A stretch of 64,000 nt of DNA, taken from NCBI GenBank assembly GCA_015179025.1, contig WHUX01000105.1, positions 121,481 through 185,480 of the forward strand, given 5' to 3'. Below are positions 21,372 to 33,272 of this stretch, piece by piece; positions within the stretch are counted from its first letter, which is position 1; every line of letters begins with the position of its first letter. Source of the DNA: Terfezia claveryi (lineage: Eukaryota > Ascomycota > Pezizomycetes > Pezizales > Pezizaceae). The notes under the pieces are model-generated. The model was not told the DNA's origin. It saw only the letters and a list, made by a program, of their open reading frames with translations, and ran no database searches. Position numbers and translations under genes: made by a program.

Positions 21372-23084
21372 TGCTACTTCCGCTTGCCTAACGAATATAC
21401 TTAATACTTTACTAGTTTAAAGTTCGTATACTCCTGTGTCATTTATTAGACTTTAACAATCATTGATTAGGAGATTGCAATATATTTCTAAAATCACAAC
21501 TCGGAGATCCCCCTGTCTTTTCCCTACAGGGCTTTCAAAGTGTAATAACATTCAAATTAAATTAAATCCAAAGAATACCATGGGTTGTTTCGTTACCTTA
21601 CATGTATCAGTTGATAAATCTCTTCTGCATATGAGCGATTCGTAACCATGTCCGCTGTGTAGCCCTGCCGATAAAATCACTATCCTTGGGTGACCCCGTT
21701 TTCGCTCTCGGATTTGACAGGGGTTGGGCCAGATGGGCAGACGGCTGTTTTGGGTGGCATCGGATTGTTTTTAGAGAGGACTGAATTCCTAGTGTTGGGG
21801 TTGCGTGATACAATATTATGGACGTCTAAAAAATGTAAGTTGTGAGTCGAGACTAGTTCGGTGCTGAGAGGGGATGACTGTAAGGATTAAATTTGATATG
21901 GAAATGGCACACGCCGCCTTTTATATCGGGTGAGCCTGTACACAATTGTGGCCATGTGGCACGCCACAGCTAAGGTTTCACTACCGCTGGGTCATATTGC
22001 GATGGCTGTTATGTCCATGTCAAAATTCCTGCTCGGTGAAACGTTCAGGCTGCAAAGTTAAGGCACCGTAGCTGCGACCGGCCGCCAACGTTCAACCTGA
22101 GTGTAGGAGTGTCATCTGACCAGCTCCCAATTAACCATGAAGCCGGGTATCCTAAAAGCCTAATAGCAACTTGTAGGAAACAATTTTTTTCCTGCTTCTG
22201 ATTTGGAATTACTGTATCCCAAGTCAGCTATTCAGGAGGGTCATGCAGGCCTCTTACGTTGTAGGTATCCTCAGTTTATATTAGTGTGAACCCAGAGTAA
22301 GCATAAAAGTTCCCTCCGTATTCTACGTTACAAAACCCAAAGAGGCTACACATGTTCCCATGCTCCCACACAATGCGTCCTATTTTCCCAGAACTCCCAC
22401 GGGAAATCTCCCTCCCGCTGGGCTGTAAACAGCCTCGTTTTCAACACAAATCAATTGGATTTTTGCTTGAACGAGCTGAAACTTGCGAATATATGACACC
22501 TTCACGTATAGAATTTTCGCAGGCAAAGTGTGCAAGGAGCCATGGCCCCAAATACTCGACTAGGGTAAGTAAATATCTGGCTGTATATACATAGGACGTT
22601 TGGAGGAAATAGATGCATATATCATGGCTAATGCGGATGTAAGTCACAGGAATTATTTATTTTGAATTGGGAATTGAATTATGTAAGTTCCGTTAGAGCA
22701 GTCGTTTCCGTCGGTCCAATGATTTTGTGAATACAGCCGAGGCAGGCATCTTAATCTATTGTACAATTAATTTTAGTTAAATAATGTACCTTCTAGGCCC
22801 TATATCATTCCATACCAAGTACTCAAATTCCCATGGAAAGCGTCACTTGCAAAACTTGGATATTTAGTCATCACATATGTATCCAGGGGAAACTACATGT
22901 GAAACGCATAGAATGTGTATGGAGGTTGTTGAAATGACCATTTCTCTACGCATACAGTTACCGGTAAGTCTCTCCGCTATGTATTGCTGATACCTATTGC
23001 GAGCACTTGTTGCCCTGCTAACGGATCTCTGTGTTAATTCTTCTTCTTCACGTGTGTTCGTACTTGCTGTTCACATGTATTCAC
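21372..23084. other. No supported gene
   Basis: Only short frames on both strands. Nothing that I can name; AT content rises toward 22700-23000. Confidence 0.4.
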
Positions 23085-23440
23085 TATCTTCGCTTACTAG
23101 TCTATATATCAATATCCTCATGTGCTATTGCATATACTTACGCATCAGGCATGCATAATGCTTGCGCATACTCACGGTCTTGCTTTTACTAGGCTGTTCC
23201 GCTTGGATTGTTCTTACACCTGATCTCATATGTACATATACGAGCTCTCAGGACACTCATGTATTGATATGCTTCTCTTGATAGACTCAATAAGACTGTC
23301 TACTCTTGACCGAACATCCGATATGCTGCTCACACACTCACACGCTCTTCTCGCTCTTGCACTCGCATCACCCTGATTCACTGCTCTAAGAGTCTACTGC
23401 TGCATCCTCCATTCAATACCCAGCGATACCACTCGCTCAG
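23085..23440 (+). repeat. Dispersed ~350-bp repeat, partner of 17771-18125
   Basis: Shares GAGCTCTCAGGACACTCATG, TTGATAGACTCAATA, ACTGTCTACTCTTGACCGAA with the inverted partner. A pyrimidine-rich run of CTC/CAC phrases follows. Confidence 0.55.
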
Positions 23441-23709
23441 TAACTAAAATGAAACTTATTCGCATATATGTCATTAGAATCCGATCTGGCCAATGGTGCT
23501 GTGTAGTCACAACCTATTACGCTACCGTGGACATGAGGCCAGGTGCCAATGCGCAGATGGGAAATGAGTGGGAGGATAGGGAGAAGTTACAGTGCACCAG
23601 CGCCAGATCTGAATGTAAGTTCCTATATTACAGGGGTATGAGAACAGATAATCAATGTAGAGACGCATCAATATATCAATACAGTTGTGATTTCCAATTA
23701 CTCCGTATA

Positions 23710-24428
23710 TGACGGGACACGACAGGGATGCCGGACACTTTCTTGGCAACGCCGAATCGGACGTTCTCACGGGTATCTCGACCGATTTCATTCCAATGTT
23801 CATGAAACTTTGGGCGGTTCTTCTTGAGGGCCTTTAGTGGCTCCTGTAGGGTACCCCAGACCTCCTTCACATCCTCTGCATTTCAAAGACCCACAGAGGA
23901 AACTTCTATTGCTTAGAGAAGTTTATATAGCTGCAGTTATATTATATATGCTGCTATTATTTTGGGGAAGTACACGGTAAGTTGAGTACTCCCATAATAT
24001 ATAAGGTGGGATGAAATCATTTGAGATTTTCATCCACTAATCCTAATTTGTATGTCATGTCTCATATAGCATCTTTAATTAACTTCTGGTATTAACGAAT
24101 ATTTGCCTGATTGCTTCCAAACTTTGCACAGGACTTAACATATATATATGAAGATATCCTGAAGCTAAGGCCCTATAATGTACACAATTGGGATAATGGT
24201 AGCCGTAATAGTGCCCAAATGGTACCTTTTACCTCTGTGGGTCTTTGTAATGCAGAGGATGTGAAGGAGGTCTAGGGCACCTGCAGGAGCACCTAAAGGC
24301 CCTCAAGAAGAACTGCCCAAAGTTTCATGAACATTGGAATGAAATTGGTCGAGATACCCGTGAGAAAGTCCGATTCGGCGTTGCCAAGAAAGTGTCCCGG
24401 ACCCCTGTCGTGTCCCGCTTTCCCGTCA
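23710..24428. mobile_element. TIR element with ~190-bp arms, TA-flanked
   Basis: Left arm 23710-23896 and right arm ~24231-24428 are inverted copies starting TGACGGGA. TA flanks at 23708-23709 and 24429-24430. The arms share ACACGACAGGG, TTCATGAAC and the CACAGAGG inner end; the ~330-bp centre is AT-rich. Each arm reads open toward the element's end (LPRKCP, and in the other frame NEIGRDTRENVRFGVAKKVS), which may mean it arose from captured coding DNA. The right arm has an 8-bp insertion near its tip. Confidence 0.75.
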
Positions 24429-24812
24429 TATACAGTATCTGCCATTTCCCATGTCAACTATATGCATTACCTCACTTGTTTGTTGATCGTACTACACTAT
24501 AGAAATTTCGGTTGTTTTAACTTTTAGCAGCATACATGATTTATGCTGTTTCCTTAGGTGCACGAATGAGGAGCAAATGAGACTTTGGGAGTGAGATTGT
24601 TGCTTCATTCCAACTGTGTAGGCAGCTCGGGTCGTAGAGGACTCGTGCATAAGAACCACCCGATTGCTTTAATTCCAAGATTCCATTGACCGCAACATAT
24701 GTAATTGCAATCCAAATGACAAAGCTTGGCCCTCACGCCGCTCGGTGTATTAATTTCAAAGTGGGTGCCCACAAAGATGGAAGATAAAGATCACGTCCAG
24801 AACGTTAGGTGG

Positions 24813-25275
24813 TGTTAGAATGAATGCAGTACATTCCGTTCATTCCACCCATGCCTTGCTACCTTTACCACATGCAGCCGTCTTCGGCTTGCACATCATA
24901 TGCGTGCTTCCTGCCTAGCTATACGGCTCGCAGCGGCTTGCACATAATATTGCGTGCTTCATACCTTGGTCGCACTCATATCGTTGATTTATGCCTAGCT
25001 ATACGGCTTGCAACGGGCATGTGCTTCTCCTTCTCCTTCTTCTTCATGCTTTAGATGTACGCTCATACATGTATATATATCTCGTTCATATTCCTACTTG
25101 TTCGAGACAACCAAGTCACATACATCATTCCACACAATACATACATACACTCACTGCTTCTTCAAACGTCTTCTTCTTCTTCATATTCATCGCTCTGCTG
25201 TAACCATCTCGCTCTCTTGATAGCTTCCTTCGTTAGACACTTGGATCTCTCTGTTCGCCTATTGCTATTCCTATA
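24813..25275 (+). mobile_element. Solo LTR (463 bp) with GGTGG duplication
   Basis: Begins TGTTAGAATGAATGCAG and ends GCTATTCCTATA; flanked by GGTGG at 24808-24812 and 25276-25280. It matches 34156-34631 along its whole length, including repeated TAGCTATACGGCT and CTTCGGCTTGCACA phrases. No internal retrotransposon domain is attached. It lies just upstream of small-gene copy D, inside that unit's conserved 5' flank. Confidence 0.8.
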
Positions 25276-25433
25276 GGTGGTACCAAGGTTTTCATAGCGA
25301 ACACGGCCACGAGGATACCTAGGTCTATAACTGAACTAAAGTCCAACTTCTAGAATATTCCTTCCACTACAATCGAGCAGCTCCAGGCTTCAACAAAACA
25401 CCAAAGGCAAATATAATAACCGTTTAATCCAAC

Positions 25434-26218
25434 CATGTCAGCAGTTGAAATCAACTTCAGGCGTCAGCTCTTGTAATTTTGCAGATATTTTTTTTTTTTT
25501 TTTTTTTTTTTTGAACTCATTCCTCGTGTATGGTCGCATGATGAGCCACCAGGAAGCCTGGGTGGATTCAAGGGTCAAATCGCCCATCGATAACTATATA
25601 CAAACAACGTAGTCTGGTAACAAACAACGATAGACAGATAACAAAACGACAGATAACTCCATAGCCACACTTACATGCTCCATTGTACCCTTCTCACAGG
25701 ATTACCTCTCCGTGACCCCTCTTCAACACAGCAATATTTCAAAACAACGTCTTCCAACCACCTTGCTATTCAATACTTAAGTAGTATATAAGTTCCTCGA
25801 CGGTGGGTCCGAACAGGCTCTACTAGTAAAGAATGACAAGGGAGAAGGATTCCGACGTCGGCACAAAACGACAGATAACTAATAGACAATTTCAAGAAGC
25901 GACAACACAGCAATATTTCAACACAACGTCTTCCAACAACCTTGCTATTCAATACTAGTATATAAATTCGCAGAACTATGATATAATTACCGAAGATGAT
26001 AATGACCAATATAAGTGGTATTTCGGAAGTTCAAAGTACAAGGTGACCAAGGACTTAGTTACTCACCTTGTCAATGCTATTGTGTGGGGATACGTGCATG
26101 AAGGTATAACAGACATCATGTATGTTCAAAATGAACTCGACATGAGTCTGGAGGAGGTCATCAGTGAAGTTCAGAAGCTAGTGAAGCAAGAGTTTGGGAG
26201 GCGTTTTGGAGTGGCATG
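25434..26218 (+). pseudogene. Copy D of the ~96-aa gene family, disrupted
   Basis: The first codons (MSAVEINFRRQLL) match copies A-C, then a TAA replaces CAA (Q), a C-to-T change. A ~480-bp insertion (25487 to about 25968) follows, after which the frame resumes (NYDIITEDDNDQYKWYFGSS) and runs unbroken to the normal end GRRFGVA and TGA at 26216-26218. Upstream it keeps the family's box (GGTCTATAACTGAAC near 25323) and the CTTTAATCCAACC-like start context; downstream it keeps the GTGGCATGATGGAG block. Function unknown as for the family. Confidence 0.8.
25487..25968 (-). mobile_element. Insertion in copy D: truncated LINE tail plus internally duplicated sequence
   Basis: Starts with a T25 run (minus-strand A-tail), then a minus-strand LINE tail of the 19040 subfamily up to ~25590. 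The rest contains a 65-bp direct repeat, ACAGCAATATTTCA...CTTCCAAC (25729-25793 and 25911-25977). It also has CTACTAGTAAAGAAT, a phrase shared with 1785-1800. It may be two events. Confidence 0.5.
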
Positions 26219-27236
26219 ATGGAGATAACAAGCCTATGACGGAGAATGTGGCAATTGGTGTTTGTGAGGTATTCAATGTCCACATGGGTCTCCATGCGCA
26301 CACCGAGACAGTATTTGGTATTTTTGTGTTGAAGAAATGATTTAGTCACCTTAAAAACCTTGCTTTGCGTCCTTTCCATTCACCTAGTTCTTTTTTTGGC
26401 AACTAAAGACTAAACATTCGTATTTCAAGATTTAGTTCATAACAAGTGAACAGATATTCCGTCGTGGTTACGGTAAATAATAATCTCCTCCTAATATTCC
26501 CTCTGATATAGAGCCGCCATACCCTCCCTGCATTTTTCTTCCACCGTCACTAGCTGACCTCTGCTGCCTCAGTTTGCTTGCTAACATCCTTAGTCGTTAA
26601 TTCGCCCACTTCTCCTCTCATCTTTCCACTGCTGAACTATCCCCTAAACCCCGCACATCCATTTCTATATACTCAAAGGCCGGAGTACCCTTGCTCGTCG
26701 ATGCTCCTCTGCAGCTATTTAACCTGTAACATATATTTAAATTCCTTGCACAGCAGCCTAGACCCACTCGTCACTCTGTCCCCACCCTCCTTTAACCACC
26801 ACTTCAAGCGTCAGTTGCCTCGAACATTCCATTGGCAATATTGAGTCCATGCTTTTCTATTTTATTTTTTATTGCTATGCTTTTGTAGGCCCTCCTTGCC
26901 CTGCTGCTGTGTCCCGTGTGACCCTCTCTTCGATTTGACGACATTCCCTCCCCCAGACTATTCCCTCCCTTCCATTTTGATAGCATTCCTGGGATTGGCG
27001 TGTCTCGAGCGATGCAACGGAGGCCTGTGCGTAATACCGGTAGTGTGCTAGTTGTAGTTTCTATGCGTTTAAAGCGTTTCCAGAGCCGATAAACTTGCGC
27101 CATTATTACATAGCCAACCTTGCTTGTGGCACGTAATAGTACTAATCACGTGGCTCTCCCCTCGCCAAGATTGCTAGCATGCAAGATGTCCCGCATATAT
27201 GAATTTGATCACAGTAACAAAGCTCGGCCCTCGCAC
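26219..27236. other. 3' flank of copy D and 5' flank of copy A; no other gene
   Basis: 26219-26430 is conserved with the 3' flank of copy C (CACCTAGTT, T-run, GGCAACTAAA). A stretch at ~26690-26840 resembles ~29120-29270 downstream of copy A. 27150-27236 resembles the 5' flank of copy D (AACAAAGCTCGGCCCTC). No coding frame recognised. Confidence 0.45.
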
Positions 27237-28040
27237 ACGTTTTTTTATTTTTTTATTTTTTCTAAACTCACCACCACACCCGGTCCACACGAACCCAATA
27301 AAAGAGACGACGCCCCATGCTGTCAGTAAAGGGCCTACGCTCGATGCCCCAGGGGGCCTTACTAGACCTTGACCCTAACGCCAAAACCAAAAGGAGCTAT
27401 AACAAAATAAATAAGCAGTGAGAACTGTGAAACTAAACCCAGTTGAACGGATGTGAACAAAGGGAACTTGTAAAAAATCAACGTGAGAGAATCAGGTGAG
27501 CTCATGATATAAGTTACTGAAGATGGCCTCCATGGCCTCAAAACTCTCCTCGCCCTCCTTCCTCCACTCCATCTTATCCAACTCTTCTCAAGTGTTCCTG
27601 ATTCCTAAGAGGTGGGCTCTTTCTCGTCTGAACCGGGGGCATTCGAAAGTAATGTGTCGAGAGTCCTCTAAGTACCCGGTAACCGCATGCCTTAGTATCT
27701 GACTTCCCGATATGCTCTTCTGAGGTCCCTTGTCGGTTCGCATCAACCTGTAGCGAGTCTGTCCCACTCGCACCTCCGTGTCCCATACCCCCACCTCGGC
27801 CTCGCTTCCTTCCTGACATTCTTGGAGGTGGCGAGTACTCCTCCGTGTGTTACCGTACTTTCAGTGCCTCTAATCTCTCCCAGAAATGACTCGAAGTATG
27901 CCCTCCGGTCCCCTTCGCAATCCCTTCCATGCCGATGTGGCCTCTGACGCACGAAATCCTTACATCATTGGAGTTGGCGAGTTCGGTGAGGGCGTTCTTG
28001 ATGTTTACCTCTACCCCTGACCTCGGGGGTAAAATGTAAT
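27237..28040 (-). mobile_element. 5'-truncated LINE (804 bp): RNase H end, ORF2 C-terminus, 3' UTR, A-tail
   Basis: CCTCGCAC occurs at 27229-27236 and 28041-28048, marking a target duplication. From its 5' end the minus strand reads a decayed RNase H (RISCVRGHIGMEG), the Cys/His region (SRHITFECPRFRRERAHLLG), a TGA where Trp is expected, then EELDKMEWRKEGEE to the stop. The 3' UTR has CTGACAGCATGGGG, as in the 18161 copy, and it ends in an A-rich tail. The sequence on either side corresponds to contiguous sequence upstream of copy D, so the LINE landed inside the small-gene unit of copy A. Confidence 0.75.
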
Positions 28041-28353
28041 CCTCGCACTCCTTGGCATGCTGGTCAATTCAAGTAGGGTGCCCGTGAAGATGGTAGTTAG
28101 GGGTCATGTGCAGCAGTCTAGGTTTGCCTTGGCGCTTGGATGCGGCCATAGATACCCCAATCCTGCAAGCAGACGTAGCCACAGACACGGCCTTTGGACA
28201 GTATATAACTGAGCTAAATACCCACCTCTATAAATATTCCTTCCACTACACTTCAACTGCTCCGGACTTCAAAGACAAAGACAACAGCAAAGGCAAACAA
28301 CATCAAAGGCAAAACAACAGCAAAGGCAAACACAATAACCCTTTAATCCAACC

Positions 28354-28644
28354 ATGTCAGCTGTTGAGACAAATTTGAGTCGTCAGCTCATGCAGTTCTT
28401 ACAGAACTTCAATATAATCACCCAGGGTGATAATGACCAGTATTACTGGCACTTCGGGGCTTCAGAGTACAAGGTCACCAAGGACGTGGTGACTCGCGTT
28501 GTCAATTCTATTGTGCAGGATTGGGTGGTGAATCAACACATGCACGACATTAAGGATTTTCAAACTACCCTCTGTATGAGCCAGGAGGAGGTTGTGAGGA
28601 TGGTTCGAAACCTAGTGAAGGGAGAGCTTGGAGGGCAATTTTAG
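28354..28644 (+). CDS. Copy A of an unrecognised ~96-aa protein family
   Basis: Intact 96-codon frame, MSAVETNLSRQLMQFLQNF to GELGGQF. Four copies occur in the window (D at 25434, B at 32204, C at 52861 minus). Conserved positions include N-ND-[QK]--W-F--S at residues ~26-37, V--D-VT--V---IV (~41-54), a D-/E-FQ motif, and a basic end LVK-(E/Q)-G. No signal peptide, membrane span, Cys pattern or domain I know; the composition suggests a helical soluble protein. Upstream, GTATATAACTGAGC at 28201 is a TATA-like box also seen in B. The leader carries three CAAAGGCAAA repeats where D has one. The start context CTTTAATCCAACC is shared. Open frames despite about half the residues differing between A and C (my hand count) argue for selection on the protein. 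Confidence 0.7.
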   Translation: MSAVETNLSRQLMQFLQNFNIITQGDNDQYYWHFGASEYKVTKDVVTRVVNSIVQDWVVNQHMHDIKDFQTTLCMSQEEVVRMVRNLVKGELGGQF

Positions 28645-30584
28645 GGTGGCATGATGGGGAAAACATGTGTTCGCCTAGCCTATGACAGAGAAAGTGGCAA
28701 GTGGTGTTTGTGTGAGGTATTGGCAAGTGGTGTGTATGTTGTATATGAATTATTCGTCCACATTGTTTCCATGCACGTGCAGAGATAGTACTTGGGTTTT
28801 TATGTTGCAAGAGCTGATTTACGCACTATATTGCCCTGTGCTTATTTCTTTCGGTAAGTCTGTACTGGTATTGAAATATCTAGTCATGAGGAGGGATTGT
28901 GGCTATTGTAAGTGATTATATCCTCGAGGCTGTTACCAAAGAACTGTTACCCAAACATCCCCTCTACGGTAGAACGACAAAACCACCCCCCGCTGTTGCC
29001 TCTGTTCCAGTGTCACTTTCTTCCGCCATTAATTCCTGCCCCCCCCCGCTTGTTTTTTTCATCCGCAAACTTTCCTCAAAATCGTGGATCTTGATTTGTA
29101 AATTCTCAAATGTCCGCCGCCCCTGCTGGGTGATCCTCCTCTGCGGCTATACCTTTCTTTTTGACGGCATTCCTTCCCTATCACGAGGATTCTCTAATTG
29201 TTATTTTCCAACAATAGCGGTATTTCATTCTTTAATAATTCATTACTCGTATTCAAGTTGTTTCAACATATGACGGGAGAACGCGTGGCTCGACTGGATT
29301 ATCCAACCACTGGGCCGTTCCCTCCCCCTTCCCTCTTTACATATAAACCAAAAAGAAGGATCAAGCACCCTGCTCCTCCTCCCGACCCTGGATCCGTGGC
29401 TTCCCACATCTTCACCCACCATTTCTAGTCCTCCTCCGGCCCCAACAGGGTCTTTCCCCCCTACCCATCTGGAATCCATGTACACTCTCCCAAATTGGCG
29501 CGTTCTGGTCCCTCTATACACAGAGAAATGGTTCTACGCTCTCCCGCTCGCATATATCCATGCCCTGATGTGGCCTGGATCTGTTGTGATATATACCATG
29601 CCTTTGATCTCCCAGTTGCCCCCAGCACCAAGTATTTCGGAGATCAATAGTGGTTTTTAGTGTTACGAGAACAGAATATAAATGTTGAGTGGCATAGATA
29701 TACTAACAATATAGCAGGGAGCCTAAATCATCCAACTGCCATTTTTTTTATGTCAAGCAAGATCCCTCACCGTCACCGCACTTGATTGCCGATAATACTA
29801 CAGGTAAGAAGTGGGGTGGTTTTAAATGTCAACAAGATCCAGAGTAATGTTGGTGAATAGGTGCATAGATTATGGGCAAATGGGACTTAAGAATGAGATT
29901 GTTGATTCGTTCTGCCTATGTAATACCTGGAGTAATGAGTTTAAATGAAGAAAAAATATGTATGTACCTCGGGATTTAAAGCACCTATGCCTGAGAGCCA
30001 CTCGCATGTAAGGAACTAAATTTCAAAAGGACTCCCTTTTGGAGACGTAGCTGATAAGTGTTTTGGGGAGCATTCTTGAGTGGGATGGCAATGTTAATGC
30101 ATGCATCAAATCTTTTCTCAAATTAAATCCCCAAAGCAGGCTTGTCACTGAATGTACGTATTCTTGCTACTCAAGAGGAGCTTGCAACTGAATGTACGTA
30201 CGCTTCCCCCCAAGATTGGCTTCACACCCGGCTGGGCTTGCCACCATTTACCGATGTAGATATTCTCCAACTACGAGCCACAGAATATAAGATTATTATG
30301 TTTGCTTGCCGCCGTCAATTTTGTTCGGCGTCGCGGTTATTGCCTGTGGTGGTAGCGTTAGGGTACTTGCTCCTGTATTTGCCGGTTCTAGAGTCTGTAC
30401 TCCCTGGTCTGCGTGGGAATCTGGTCCTTGTACTGAAACGACTACTTAGATTTCATTCTGCTTTTTCCAGCGGACTCAGAAACTTCTCCCATTCCCACAG
30501 CGTGTCGTTGTTAGATATTAGACCACCCCAATGTGCTCTCTGACGTAGAGCCGCTAGGTGTTCCCTGCACTTTCTTTGGACTTC
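28645..30584. other. 3' flank of copy A and unassigned sequence
   Basis: 28645-28830 matches the downstream region of copies C and D (TTCCATGCAC, GAATTATTCGTCC). Near 29880-29930 the sequence CAAATGGGACTTAAGAATGA plus GATTGTTG resembles 24577-24610 upstream of copy D. The frames at 28899-29273 and 30142-30543 show no domain. I see no supported gene. Confidence 0.4.
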
Positions 30585-30670
30585 CTTCTTTGAGCTGGCT
30601 GATCAGTCAGGCCCCTCGGGTTCATCCGGCACCAGCCGGTTATTGACAGCATAGGGTCCTGCCTCACTTG
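30585..30670 (+). mobile_element. LINE 3'-UTR fragment without tail
   Basis: AGTCAGGCCCCTCGGGTTCATC and TTATTGACAGCATAGGGTCC match the internal 3' UTR of the LINE at 18480-18600; no tail follows. Confidence 0.6.
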
Positions 30671-31639
30671 AAATCATTATCAGTTTGCTATACGCAGTTG
30701 AGGCGTTTTGTTGTCTGTTTTACTTACATCTGTTTGCCGTTTGGCACTTTTATGAGTAAAACAAGTAAATTTGGCCTGGCTGACATTGTTTCTCGTTGGC
30801 CCCCGTTGGCGTTTAAGTCGGCGTGGGTGTCTGTCTCCATCATCTTGCGAGTCCGAATGCTAGATGCAGAATTGGGAGGCTTATACTGAACCTCCAGTGG
30901 ATCCTGGCTCCTTCCTTGAGCCAGTTATTATGGAGATTACTCGCTTTGCCAATAAGTGTCAGCCTCCCCCACTCCTCTCAGACCTCATCATGTATCTCCA
31001 CGGGGTTCGTAGAAGCGTTGGGTCTCCCTTGCGTGGTGAGTTGATTGTGTGACGTAGAGTACTGCGGCTTTCCTTTGTGGCGTGCCAGTTGATAGTTCCC
31101 ATCAATCGGTTCATGTACAACACCTTGTAGGACCACTTGATCGATCTCGCCAACCAGAGCGTCTCCAACATCGGTGCAAATAGAATTCCATAGCGGTTGC
31201 GAAGGGAACAAATGTGAATTATACCAAGACAAGAGCTGAGTTATAGAATTCCGCGAGGTGATGGTGATGTTTGGCGACTGGTTCCATAGCTCAAGAGCGG
31301 CAAGTGGTTCCACGCTTTGGCACAACAAACGGAAAAGCGGCGCGGCTGCGAATCAAATGAAACGCAATCAATGCGGAGGCGGACGCCAACAGAAGACCCC
31401 TTGAGGATACAACGGAACCAGGAAAGCATTGGGGAGACTCTACAAATGACGAAGACAGTAACGAGGGAGGTTGAACTAAATATTGGTCCACAGTGACAAT
31501 GAAAATTGGAAGCGAATTCCCCAAACAAAAATATTGCTACATCGTCAATGGTTGAAGGTGCCTCAACGGAGCCGATTAGAGGGGTTTTAAAAATGGCGGA
31601 TGGGCGGAGTTGAAATAGGCAATCGAGAGGAAGAAGCAG
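30671..31639. other. No supported gene
   Basis: A 62-codon frame at 30864-31052 (MQNWEAYTEPPVDPGSFLEP) looks coding-like, but no family is recognised. 31250-31640 may be LINE 5' sequence leading to the ORF1 relic at 31640. Confidence 0.3.
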
Positions 31640-32040
31640 AGGAAGGGTAATCCGTCTCATAACCAACCAGGGCTCAGACTTCAAAAAGGAAAAAGAAAAA
31701 GAAAAAAGAAGAAAGACAAGGGAAAGGGAAAGGTGAGGGCCAAAGACAGAAAAACGGTAGCTGACACGCCACCCACAGCAAACAAGGTACAAGAAAATGA
31801 TGTCATGGTTGATGAAAACAGATTCTTACCATATGGAAATCTATCCCGATTATGAGAGGGCAATAGATTCGGAGGATGTGTCCCAAGAAGGAGGGCCCCA
31901 GCCTGCCAAACACGCAAGCCCGTCGACAATGAGGAGAATGTTGACATGAAAGATTTTGTAGTGCATGGAATACCCTGCCTGAGACCATGGCATAGACAAT
32001 ACGGAATGGGAGCATTATTGGCGCACGTTCATGCCCAGAA
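31640..32040 (+). pseudogene. LINE ORF1 (gag-like) relic
   Basis: A Lys-rich stretch is followed by KDRKTVADTPPTANKVQEND, ENRFLPYGNL, then in another frame DFVVHGIPC. This order parallels the better ORF1 at 55147 (EGRFFPYENL ... AFVVHGIPC). Several stops and shifts. It directly precedes copy B of the small gene. Confidence 0.6.
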
Positions 32041-32203
32041 ATCTGGGATGGCCTAGACACTTGGAGAAGGCCATGGATACCGAGATATTCAAAGAGAACG
32101 TGGCTACTGACAAGGCCATTGGATAGGTATATAACCGAGCCCTATAGAAATTTTTCCCGCTGCACTCGCGCAGATCCAGACTTTGAAACCATTTAATCCA
32201 ATC

Positions 32204-32527
32204 ATGTCAGAAGTTCAAACAAACCTAAGGCACCAGCTTATGCAGTTTTTACAGTACTTTGATATAATGACCGACGACGAGAACGACAAGAATCACTGGC
32301 ACTTCTGGGCTTCAGAGTGCAGGGTGGCCGAGGACGGAGTCACTCGGCTTGTCGATTCTATTGTGAAAGCATGGGTAGATGAAGGCGTGGAAGACATCCT
32401 TGAATTTCAAAATATATTTTGCTTGAGTCTGCACGAGGTTGTCACTATGGTTGAAAGCCTAGTCAAGACACAGCTTGGAAGGCATTTGGGGGATAACATG
32501 ATGGCGATAACATGTGCTAGTGCATAG
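32204..32527 (+). CDS. Copy B of the ~96-aa protein family, extended C-terminus
   Basis: Intact 107-codon frame (MSEVQTNLRHQLMQFLQYF ... SLVKTQLGRHLG), with 11 extra residues because the family stop is lost and the frame reads on through the GATGGCGATAACATG block. I start at the ATG at 32204, which carries the family context (TTTAATCCAATC before it); an upstream in-frame TTG is not credible. GTATATAACCGAGC at ~32128 is the shared TATA-like box. Most charged and aromatic family positions are kept (ENDKNHWHFWAS). Function unknown. Confidence 0.65.
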   Translation: MSEVQTNLRHQLMQFLQYFDIMTDDENDKNHWHFWASECRVAEDGVTRLVDSIVKAWVDEGVEDILEFQNIFCLSLHEVVTMVESLVKTQLGRHLGDNMMAITCASA

Positions 32528-33014
32528 GATGAATGTGGCTAATTTTCTTCTTTTTGTTTCAAAAATAAATATGCATTACGCAGACCAAATTCTGCGTGGA
32601 TGCAGCACTGGAGTAAGTTAATCCGCCCGCCGGCAGTTATATTATGGTAGTGTTGAAAAGCACATGTGTCACACATACCTGCTTTAAACTTAAGTGTTGC
32701 CACTCACGTAGCTGCGGCAAATATTTTTCATCCTTTAGCATATCCCTGTACATGTATATATAAAGTGTTGGGGAACACCTTTCTAAAGGGGGTAGGATAG
32801 ATAAGCACGCACTCATACTCTACAGATAAGCATACCTTCACGTACACACATTCGCATACGTTACTTGGACATACGTGACACTCACGTACAGTCTCACACA
32901 CACATCTTACGTAAATATCTCAGGTGAAGTGGTCCTTCATTGGCCATTCATCTATCCATCCGTTGCTAGTGTTCCTACCCATAACCTTGTCATTCCAATA
33001 GGAAGGACATGCTC
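32528..33014. other. No gene; possible decayed LTR
   Basis: TGTTGGGGAACACC at ~32767 resembles the start of fungal LTRs, but I find no partner or end. Confidence 0.3.
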
Positions 33015-33272
33015 GTGTGAACTGGCAAAGGTGGAGTAAGAGTATGAAAGTGAAATTTATATTTAGCCAATAGGGCCTTGAGTTCAAGTTCCGCATTCAA
33101 TTATTTTGCTTTTCCAATCGTCTCCTGTTCTGATTCTGTTGGATCATATTTGTGGTCGCCTCTCGGCCTTTGAGTTCTGTTACTTTGCCGCATATATACG
33201 CTGGATCTGGCCGATTAACTTGCTCTGTCCTTTTTGGTCCCCTTACTGGGGTCGAATAGGAGTATGTAGTAC
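33015..33272 (+). mobile_element. tRNA-headed SINE with LINE-like 3' tail
   Basis: An A box (TGGCAAAGGTGG, 33023-33034) and B box (GAGTTCAAGTTCC, 33080-33092) form a tRNA-like head. After ~100 bp of body comes a decayed LINE-type tail (GGCCGATTAACTTGC, GGTCCCCTTACTGGGGTCGA, ATAGGAGTAT). Length and organisation match the SINE at 44246-44503. No A-tail or duplication is left. Confidence 0.6.

Noticed and set aside
31241..31792. 183-codon minus-strand frame
   Set aside because: Antisense to a Lys-rich LINE ORF1 relic; Phe/Leu runs are the complement of AAG/GAA codons.
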